Positions 50,228 through 59,800 of a stretch of DNA of 64,000 nt are shown here, one piece after another. The notes beneath the pieces were generated by a model. It had not been told where the DNA came from, made no database searches, and was given only the letters and a program-made list of their open reading frames with translations. Numbering within the stretch: the first letter of the stretch is position 1; every line of letters begins with the position of its first letter. This DNA comes from Apostichopus japonicus (taxonomy: Eukaryota; Echinodermata; Holothuroidea; Aspidochirotida; Stichopodidae). The stretch lies in assembly GCF_037975245.1 (NCBI RefSeq), contig NC_092575.1, forward strand, positions 12,199,001-12,263,000, given 5' to 3'. The position numbers and the translations under genes are program-made.

Positions 50228-52587
50228 TTCAAGTTTCAAGTTTATTTTCCACTTTCCATATGTATAAACGGTAACAGAGTCAATGAAAATAATATGAATA
50301 TGAAAATAATATCAGTAAACAAAATTCAAAATATGCTAATGGAAGTGGAGGAACCAGAAGTAAGTAGAGACTTTTCGAGTCTGGACCCTTTACAAACAAA
50401 AGAAAATTTCAGAAATCACATAAGTACAGAGAGAGTAAAGAGATAAGGAAATACAGAGAAAAAAAAACATAAAGCGGAGGCGAAGAAAATATAAAAGCAA
50501 ATCCGTACAAAGAGACAATGTAACAGCTCAGCGTGGGTGGTTTGTACTATTAGTTAAAAGGTAATGCTTGAGTTTTCTTTTAAATGTGTTAAGAGTATTT
50601 GTGTTTTTGATATCTTGATCAAGTGAGTTCCAGAAATGTACACCAGTACTTCGTACTTGTGTTTGGCTGCGGATAGTTCTAGAATATGGTTGGCTCAAAG
50701 AGTGTTTATAACGAGTGTTAAAGGTATGATGTTCTGAGTTACTACAATAAAAATTATTGAAAGCTACTGGGAGCATACCTTTCTGAAATTAATATAAAAA
50801 AATACCAAGTTGATAATGATATAGGTCAAAGAGAGTAAGAATTTTAAGCTCTTTAAAGAGAGGTGCAGTATTACACCTAAAATGTGTATTACAAATATTA
50901 CAAATGACACGTTTTTGTAGTCTATATAACCTTTCAAGTGTTGTTCTGTGAGTACATCCCCACAGAAGGAGACTATAATTCAAATGAGGGAGCACAAGTG
51001 TGTTATACAATGTTAAAAGTGCACTCCGGGGTAAAATGGTTTTTAGTCTATTTATGTTGCCATTAGATTTTGAAATTTAAATACAGATATTATGAACGTG
51101 TTCTGTCCAATTTAGATTTTCATCAATTGTTATTCCTAGAAAATTTATATGAGGTGATGCTTTTATCTGTTGTCCATCTAATACAACCATTATATTACTC
51201 GTGTCATGAATTTTATTGTCAAATATCATAAGTTTTGTTTTCAGTATATTGAGAGATAGTTTGTTTGAATTAAGCCAGTCAGATATATGATGAAATTCAC
51301 ATTCGACATCCTTAAGAGTATCATTAAGATTTTTATTTTGATAAAACACAGTAGTATCGTCCGCAAATAAGATAAAGTTAGATTTTCTGGACGAATAGTG
51401 AATGTCATTCATGTATAGAATAAATAACAAAGGTCCTATAATGGATCCTTGTGGCACACCAATGTTACAAGTCAAGATTTGGGAGGAACTACTGCCAAAC
51501 TGGACATAATTGTGACGATTTGTTAAATAACTTTTGAACCAACTATGCGTTGTGCCGCGTACACCGTAGGCAAGTAACTTATTCGTTAAAATATTATGGT
51601 CAATGGTATCAAATGCTTTAGAGAGATCTATGAAAATTGCGGCAGTTGATTGTCTATTGTCACAGCCGGTAGAAATTTTGTCAATAAGATTTAAGGCGGC
51701 CATGTAAGTAGAATGATTATCTCGAAAACCATACTGATTTGAATAAAGTATGTTGCGTTTTGATACAAATTTGTACAACCTATCATATGCTAAGCGTTCA
51801 AATATTTTAGAGATTGAAGGAAGAAGTGAAATAGGTCTATAGTTAGAGAAAACCTTGGGGTCACCAGTTTTAAGGATTGGAATAATTTTAGCAGTTTTTA
51901 ACTGACATGGGAATACACCCTTTGAAAATAAAAGATTGATTACATGTGTTAATGGTTGTACTATAGCTTCCATCGTATATTTAAGAACATCATTTGTTAT
52001 GTTATCATAACCTGGACTTTTACCGTTTTTTAAATTTAAAATAAAAAAAGAATTCGAAATATTACTATTTACAAAACTTTGTGGGTTGTGATGACCATTG
52101 GTTAATTTATCTGCTAAATTTTTGGCAACAGTAGAGAAGAAATTATTGAATCCATTAGCAATTATATTTTCATCAGAGGTTAAGTCGTGTTCATTGACAT
52201 AAAATTTATTACCATGAGTTTTTCTGTCTTTGTGGAGGATTTTATTGATAACTTTCCACATATGGCTGGAGTTGTTTTTATTCTCGTTAATAAGATTATA
52301 GTAGTAATTTTTTTTAGCATGAGTTATGGTAGTGGCGAGCATGTTTTTATAATTTGTGTAGTGTAATTTGTGGGTTGGTGTAGGAGATCGAATATACCTG
52401 GAGTACAGTTTACGTTTATGTCTAATTGAGTTCAATATTGCAGTGGTCATCCAAGGGGACTTTTCATACTTTATTTTCTGTTTTACTTTGGAGTAGGGAC
52501 AACATTTGTTAAACTTTTGAATAAGGATTTCGGAGAATTTAGTATAAGCTGTCTCAGGATTATGGTCGTTATTGACAATGAACTTAC
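50228..52587 (-). mobile_element. 5'-truncated non-LTR retrotransposon (LINE)
   Basis: Minus-strand order: linker region, reverse transcriptase, C-terminal domain, then a 3' UTR that ends in AATAAACTTGAAACTTGAAG at about 50230. The short tandem TTGAAAC at the end is typical of non-LTR elements that end in a simple repeat. No apurinic-type endonuclease domain is found upstream, and the left boundary near 52587 coincides with a 149-bp repeat, so the copy is 5'-truncated. Clade placement within the Jockey/CR1 group (L2, Crack or Daphne type) is a guess from the style of the C-terminal region. Confidence 0.9.
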
Positions 52588-52642
52588 GGTTCTTGTACTC
52601 CTCCACAAGCTGAATCTGCATACCATGTATGATGTTTAACAC
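50528..52642 (-). pseudogene. LINE reverse transcriptase, broken by two in-frame stops
   Basis: This would copy element RNA into DNA at a nicked target. The longest open piece (52642 to 51077) has 521 codons, of which about the first 18 derive from flanking repeat. RT motifs in order: NGKSPGYDNI (residues 206-215), NYRPISLLP (267-275), YGFRDNHS (304-311), AIFIDLSKAFDTIDH with a catalytic Asp (335-349), GVPQGSIIGPLLFILYMNDI (395-414) and FADD (426-429). The frame then meets TAA at 51079-51077 and TAA at 50791-50789, with no frameshift. The rest, including LPHLNYSLLLWGC and VHFWNSLDQDI, continues in the same frame to the stop at 50528. A short stretch before NGKSPG seems missing compared with relatives. 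Catalytic residues are intact but the product would be truncated. Confidence 0.93.
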
Positions 52643-52830
52643 AGATATACTTTTTGAGTTATGGTGTTTTACAAGGTTTTCAGAATTTGACCTATCTTGA
52701 CCTCGAATGACCTTTGAACTTCACAGGAAAGCACAGGGTTCTTGTACTCAATAAGTCGGATCCACATACCAAGTATACGGTTAATCCACCACAAATTTTT
52801 TGAGTTACCGTGTTTACAAAGCAAGTGTCA
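52588..52830. repeat. 149-bp repeat unit, one full and one partial copy
   Basis: The block GGTTCTTGTACTC occurs at 52588-52600 and again at 52737-52749. In both places it is followed by similar sequence ending TTTTTTGAGTTA..GTGTTTACA. Between them lie TGACCT-type words. It adjoins the 5' edge of the LINE. It is either a host tandem repeat into which the truncated LINE inserted or the remains of the element's own tandem 5' region. Confidence 0.6.
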
Positions 52831-54155
52831 CATACACACAAACCACAAGCACACACACAAATGCCATCACCATCGCATAGATGCATTACACCCTCCGGCA
52901 ACGAATAAAAAACATGACATTATCACCAACTGCGTTATCTCTGTGGCTGAATTTGACTGCACTTTTGATGAACATAGTTCATTCACACTTTAATACTGCA
53001 TACAAGAAAAGAACCAAATGGGGGATATTTCCCCTATATGTGGTTTAGGATGACAGGCCATGAGAAAGGAGGGGGCAGAACCAGAATTATACTACAGTGT
53101 CAATTCTTTTGGTGGCCAAATATTTTCTTTTATCATCGTATGAATCAATCCCGTGGACTGAATCATGAGATTCTAATCAGTGCTTTATTCAAATAATTTA
53201 ACCATCCATTGAGGGGAAAGAAGTTTTTGTCAGTAAACTTTGTAAGTTTCAAAGATGATATCATACAAAACCATTACACTGAGTGCTCACTTCAGATTTC
53301 CTAACTTTTCATCAAAATGAAGTTTGAATGATTCAGGTTGAAAGTCGCTCAAGTTGGACAAGTACTAGAATTCTCACACACAGATACAACTCCCCCCCCC
53401 CCCCCCCCCTGCAATAAACACATACAGCTGTGAGTTTTGAAATAAGTGCCCTTAAAATCCCTACAATAAACACTTGTAATGCAATACAATACACAGTGTT
53501 ACACTGTTTACGGCAATGAGCATCATGTAACTGCCACTTTCATAATAGGTAGCCACTGCACATAAAAAAAACTGCAAGTAATGCTCTAGAAATCAAACAG
53601 ATAACTTAATATCAAAATATGAAGGAAAATAGTGAGGCATGATACTTAAACTAGAGACTTCAAAAGCTGTTAATTCAACCAGAGAGCTGCTTCTTCCTGG
53701 TTCAAAGTAAAACATAAATGTCACATTTGAATCTTGCTATTCTAAAAACACATACCATGAGGCTATTTCTGCTTTTTTTTTAACCTACTGAATAAAACAA
53801 AACTGTGTGAAATTACTACTTTCTACAAATGAAGGTTTAAGTCTAAATTATTAATGAAAGCACTCGGTTCTAACGAATTCGTCGCCCGGACAGTTTCTTT
53901 TATGATACTCATTTAAAAGCCAATGGTGAACAAAAAATTTCAAAGCTATTGAATTTTCGAGTAGCTAAGTTCCACTTTTTTTTTTTTTGGAAATGAACCT
54001 TGGCTTTAAACTGAGTTAATGAACTGCATCACTATGGGATTTTGGTAATTAAGAACCTCGTCAAAAATATCACAAACAATTCCCCCCAAAGAAAACCTCC
54101 CGTAGTAGGGAAAGTCATATCATGATCCTGAGTGCTTCAGTTAGGTCCCTCCCCA

Positions 54156-54181
54156 AAAATGTATATATATATATATATATA
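54156..54181. repeat. TA microsatellite
   Basis: An AT array at the tail end of minus-strand copy 3 of the tRNA-bearing element. Confidence 0.85.
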
Positions 54182-54500
54182 AATGAAAATCGTAATGAGT
54201 TGGAAAATCAAGAACAGTGAAAAAACTTTCAGCCTCCACCGGGATTCGAACCACGGGCCTCCCGCTCTGTACGCGGACACCCTAACCACTAGGCTATGGA
54301 CGCTGATTGTATGTCCAGAGGTTCGAAACCGGTAAGGAAGATCGTAATTCCACTGTAGGCGTTTGTCACCTTTATCGAACAATACTAGTTCTGTTTTTGG
54401 TGACATATTTTGCCCTACTCTAGAGATCAAACATGATGCTATCCAACTCGAAAATCATTTGTGATTCCTAAAGCCGGATCTCGAAAGAGATACTTTGAAC
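54182..54500 (-). mobile_element. TA-flanked tRNA-bearing element, copy 3 (near full length)
   Basis: The minus-strand copy has the complete order: leader starting GTTCAAAGTATCTCTTTCGA, tRNA-like segment with A box TAGCCTAGTGGTTAGG and B box GGTTCGAATCCC, then the tail ending near TTTTCATT and the TA array. It confirms the architecture of copy 1. The leader contains a second tRNA-like half: GAGTTGGATAGCATCATG resembles an A box and GGTTTCGAACC a B box. Confidence 0.88.
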
Positions 54501-54531
54501 ATATATATATATATATTTGAACATATATTTG

Positions 54532-54591
<60 letters not shown>

Positions 54592-54601
54592 TATATGTAA
54601 A
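54501..54601. repeat. TA microsatellite between head-to-head copies
   Basis: TA arrays carry short TTTGAACAT and GTAAAC interruptions. They separate the 5' ends of copy 3 (minus) and copy 4 (plus). Together with these inverted copies the region could extrude a large hairpin. Confidence 0.9.
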
Positions 54602-54774
54602 CAGTGGAATTACGACCTTCCTAACCAGTTTCAAACCTCTGGACATACAATCAGCGTCCATAGCCTAGTGGTTAGGGTGTCCGCATATAAAGCGGGAGGC
54701 CAGGGTTCGAATCCCTGTGGAGGCTGAAAGTTTTTTCACTGTTCTAAATTTTCCAACTCATTACGTTTTCAATT
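54602..54774 (+). mobile_element. TA-flanked tRNA-bearing element, copy 4 (5' truncated)
   Basis: It starts within the leader (ACAGTGGAATTACGACCTTC), then has the tRNA-like segment with B box GGTTCGAATCC and the tail ending at CAATTA and TA. Orientation is opposite to copy 3. Confidence 0.88.
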
Positions 54775-54869
54775 ATATATATATATGTATATATATATAT
54801 ACATTTTAGAAATCAAAAATGTATATATATATATATATATATACATACAATTGTATATATGTATATATT

Positions 54870-54927
<58 letters not shown>
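54775..54927. repeat. TA microsatellite with minor interruptions
   Basis: Long AT/TATG arrays between copy 4 and a tail fragment. Open frames on both strands are artefacts. Confidence 0.9.
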
Positions 54928-54930
<3 letters not shown>

Positions 54931-54975
54931 GAAATTGTAGTGAGTTGGAAAATCCAGAACAGTGAAAAAACTTCC
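54928..54975 (-). mobile_element. Tail fragment of the tRNA-bearing element
   Basis: Only the last 48 bp of the family are present (minus strand: GGAAGTTTTTTCACTGTTCT and on to CAATTTCAATT), set between TA arrays. Confidence 0.85.
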
Positions 54976-55045
54976 ATATATGTATATATACATATACATA
55001 TATATATTTACATATACATATATACATATTTATATAAATATAGAC

Positions 55046-55094
<49 letters not shown>

Positions 55095-55101
55095 ATATAT
55101 A

Positions 55102-55197
<96 letters not shown>

Positions 55198-55210
55198 GTG
55201 TGTGTGTAAA
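54976..55210. repeat. Long TA microsatellite
   Basis: About 230 bp of AT/TACA dinucleotide repeat ending in a short TG run at 55198-55207. Confidence 0.92.
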
Positions 55211-56815
55211 CTGTATCTACATATAATAAGTAAGATATGTATTTACTTGTTTGTTTTTGAAGTCTCCAATTGCAGGCAGGTTCCTAGGGGGTGCTTTTGA
55301 TGACATCCATTCAACAGTGAAACAATTCTTGATATAAAGTCATGCTCCATCAATGACACGGCACCACCCACCATTCAGAACACACCTATAGCCCTCCGAC
55401 AAAAAAATAACTCTTGCCTGACTGAGCAAATAAACCTGTTTTATCGTTTCCATTCTTGCTCTTGTTGCTATTCTTCACAAAAGTAACCGATAAGATCTCT
55501 AGACAGTATTCAACTGTGATACGTAGGCTGCAATTTTTGTGTTACCGTAACCACAGAACCGTGGCAGAAATAGATGCATCAGATTTCTGCTTTGGTTTAT
55601 CCTTACAGGTAAACTTTTAATATGACAAAAAAGATAGTATAAACACTTTTGTCAAAACTAGACAAAAAGAAAGAAGAGAGATAGAGAGAAACGAAAATAG
55701 AAATAACTTAATTAAAAAAATTGATTTTCTAAAAATACAATGACAAAAATAAAAAAAAAATAAATATAACCATAGATTAGTCCCAGGTCGTGGGAACATA
55801 CCAATTCCTTACTCTAATCAGGGAGCTACACTTAAAAAAAAAAGATACTTTTGTGACACAGCATTTGATTCCCTTTAATTTAAAAAGGGAAAAAGTTGTG
55901 CTAGAAATGGTTAAAAGTATCTTATTAAAGCACCGATAGATCATCCTTACCACTGCCTTCACCAGTTCGACTGTGTCTCTCACTTGTAATACCAACAACG
56001 CCTGTCTCTCACTTGTCTGTCTCTTACTTGAGACACAACAATGTCTCTCGCTTGTAATACCATATGTGGATACGCTGCTGTGCAATGGTTGTACCACCAA
56101 CCAACGGTAGCAGATTAACCGACTTGCCTTTTTCGGTATTTGCAAGGGAGTTGTGATGTGGTTAAAAGCAAAGATACCTTACCCCACTCCCCCCCCCCCC
56201 CCCCACTTTTTTAGTATGATCATAATGCCCAACAAATTAATTTTGATGTAAGAGATACATGCTGTAATTTTGCCTAGCCTTTCTAGTACCATATCATCAC
56301 ATTAGTCACTCAAATTCACTTCTAAACCTCACTGGGACAGTTTACTTTCTTACAGTATACATATATTGATACACAACGACAAAAAACAATGTTTACAGAA
56401 TCATTATGTAAGCGGACGTACATACTTTGGTAGTTTCGATGTCACAACTTCGTGTGACTAATACAAGCTCTTTCTAGGATCTTTATAGGACCTAGTACTC
56501 TAGATGCCTCTCACTAGGACTTAAGCCAAAACCTCAAAGTTTTCATCGGTGGACTCGGGAAGGCTTCTTACGGAAGTGGGAACAAATTTTCTTTGAACTG
56601 AGGGTGCTATTGTACGTACAAAAATGCTGACATCTGTTGCAGTGTTCCGTGAAGACTAACTCAACACCATCTGTATGTTCCCTCCATTGTCCCATCAAAA
56701 TGAGACATAATCCTGTTTTTTACATATCGAGAAAGAGGGCAAGGAAATAATAATAAAAAAAACGTGCATACCTCATTGTTTATGTTCATCCTTCTTTGAC
56801 ATTTGACCTGGCATA
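55211..56815. other. Region downstream of RBM19, no further gene seen
   Basis: It must include the RBM19 3' UTR, directly left of the stop codon. I found no convincing AATAAA on the minus strand in the first 700 bp; an ATTAAA occurs near 55873. A C-run lies at 56189-56204, and TGTCTCTCACTTG-type short repeats at 55973-56055. Confidence 0.45.
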
Positions 56816-56871
56816 TCATGTAGCTAGATCTTCTTTCAACTTTGATTTCTTCAGTTGTGTCTTAACAGCGG
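56816..56871 (-). CDS. RBM19: RBM19 last coding exon
   Basis: After acceptor TCTCCTTACAG the frame continues AAVKTQLKKSKLKEDLAT and stops at TGA (56818-56816). The phase fits the previous exon exactly. The tail is not conserved enough to prove by itself, so a different last exon remains possible. Confidence 0.75.
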
Positions 56872-59800
56872 CTGTAAGGAGAACAAAAATGACTTAATGA
56901 ATCATTCCTTGCTTCAAACTGTAATCACTTGGAAGTTCTGGACGTTTTATGGATGGGTCCTCCAGGGGGTCAGGGGTGGGGGGCAGATGGGCTAAAGGAG
57001 TGGATCAGGAATCACATCAGTAGAAGAAAAGGTTGAGACCATATATGAATTCAAAAGTGGAAGCATTGGAGAGAGGAGGATGGTGCACATGAGGGCAAGA
57101 AGGTTCCTCTCTTTGTTTAATCCATGTCACATGATCACCTATTAGGAAGTCACAAACAAACAGATTTGAAACCATTGTCTGTACTATGTTACATCTGGTA
57201 TCCTTTTCCATAAATAATAAATCTGTTATAAAATTAAAATATTCCGAACTACTATCGATAGGAAGGGAGGGGAGGGTGCGGTAGAGGGACAGGGGTGTGG
57301 ATCCTCATACTTGTCTACTGATGAAATCTACAGACTTCACAATAAAAATAGGTAAAGTGGGGGATTTCATGGAAAGTGAAGATCACGAAGAAGGATACAA
57401 AATGATCATCCGTTAAAGTAAGGGCTTCAATGGCATTCTCTGAGTTGCGTGTAATAAGCATAGCAAGCGTGACTGAACATTATCTACAAGAACACAAAGT
57501 ACAACATTTAAACACTATTGAAATTGTCTTGTTACTTTTTCTTCTTACTACAGGTTCTACATTGACACACAAGATGTCTTCCTGATACACACTGTCAAAC
57601 GAGTTGGCTGGGGGAGGGGAGGGGGGAGGGGTGGCGGCGTTGTTCATCATTACCTTCTCTTTAACTATAACATGCAATTGCAATTAATGACGAAGCTGTA
57701 AAAGATTTAAATCTCATTAAAACTATTACTTTCTAACAGACTGATGTTTTTTTCCAAACTGTATTAATCAAAGCCCTAATGATGTTAATAGACTTCGGAT
57801 AATTGAACACATGCCGTGAAAGAGACCCTTTTCCTCCACGGAATTTAAGGACGGAATTGAAGCCTTACCGTCAGAGTAATGATCTGCGGTTCGCTTTCTG
57901 AGTCTGTCCACGCTCTCATCTTGGTCTGCCCACTCTAGCACTAACCTGCGGCCGAACAAATGACTGCTGTGGCACAGAGCGTCGAAGGCTCTCTGGAGTA
58001 AGCAACAAATCACATCAAAGGAATTAATACATGTACGATAGGACTATTACAGAGAGGAGAGACAAAAATTGCATAAATTATTAACCACAGGGGAAAGTCT
58101 TAAATACTCAAAAGAGATCAAATCTTGGCATTTGTTTTCAATCTTTCAATTTTTTTAATATTTGTTTTTACAGCAACAACACATTTAATAACCTTCACTA
58201 GATAAATGACCACATATTCTAATTTGAACTGGATAAGGTTACAGTTAAATGGTGAGGGTTTTACGGTTGGAGTAAGTTTTGGTATTTCAAGATGAATAAA
58301 GTTCTCATTATATGGATCTACATTTTGAGTTCTTTCATGACAGTGTTTTCTGAACAATCTAACTGGCATCTGTTGCATTCTCTTTTTACAAACTAAATGA
58401 TTGAAGTTACCAAGTTTTGGGTGAATACCTAGTCTTGGTAACCTTGCTAGAAAAAGACATTTAATTCTATTAAACAGGAAAGACAAAATGAAACTGATTC
58501 CATATCACAGTACAGTCACTAAAACCTTTTAGCCACTATTGACATTTTCATTTCTATGACTTGATAAGACAATTTACCTGTAGAGTTTGATAATATTATG
58601 AAACATCATTAATACCAACATCTGGTACAATACAGCTCTTGGGCAAAATTTGATGACAGCATAATGTTATTTAATACAAGCATTAATTTACAAAGCTTAA
58701 CAAGTTTTACATGGGACATACAATATTTCAAAGAATTTACAAGAGATACAGTGGTATTTTTCGTGTCACCTTTGCGTCTTGCTTGGTCAAGAATTCCACA
58801 AATCCAAACCCTCTGTGAGACCCAGTGCCACTCATCTTCTTTGGTAACCTCACGTACTTGATTTCACCGAAGGTACTGCAGGAAAAGAAAACACGATGTG
58901 GGTCAACATAGATGGGATATCTGGGTCACCATAGATGGGATATATGGGTCACCATGGATGGTATATCTGGGTCAATGTAGATGGGATATCTGGGACAACA
59001 TAGATGGGATATCTGGGTCAACATAGATTTGATATATGGGTCAACATAGATGGGATATATGGGTCAACATAGATGGGATATATGGGTCACCATAGATGGG
59101 ATATCTGGGACAACATAGATGGGATATATGGGTCAATGCAGATGGGATATATGGGTCAACATAGATGGGATATATGGGTCACCATAGATGGGATATATGG
59201 GTCACCATAGATGGGATATCTGGGACAACATAGATGGGATATATGGGTCAACACATATGGTGTATCTGGGTCAACAGAGATGGGATACCTGGGTCAAAAA
59301 TAGATGGGATATCTGGGTCAACATAGATGGAATATATGGGTCAACATAGATGGGATATCTGGGACAACATAGATGGGATATCTGGGTCAACATAGATGGG
59401 ATATCTGGGACAACATAGATGGGATATCTGGGTCAACATAGATGGGATATCTGGGTCAACATAGATGGGATATATGGGTCAACATAGATGGTTTTTTGGG
59501 TCAACATAGATGGGATATATGGGTCAACATAGATGGGATATCTGTGTCAACATAGATGGGATATCTGGGACAACATAGATGGGATATCTGGGTCAACATA
59601 GATGGGATATATGGGTCAACATAGATGGGGTATCTGGGTCAACATAGATGGGATATCTGGGTCAACATAGATGGGATATATAGGTCAACATAGATGGGAT
59701 ATCGGGTCACCATAGATGGGATATCTGGGTCAACATAGATGTGATATCTGGATCAACATAGATGGGATATATGGGTCAACATAGATGGGAAATGTGGGTC

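Noticed and set aside
52692-52993. Endonuclease or other upstream LINE frame
   Set aside because: The frame continuous with the RT hits a TGA near 52725, and neither strand shows endonuclease motifs; the region belongs to a 149-bp repeat and CA-rich sequence.
54769-55300. YIYIYI-type open frames on both strands
   Set aside because: Artefacts of TA dinucleotide arrays.
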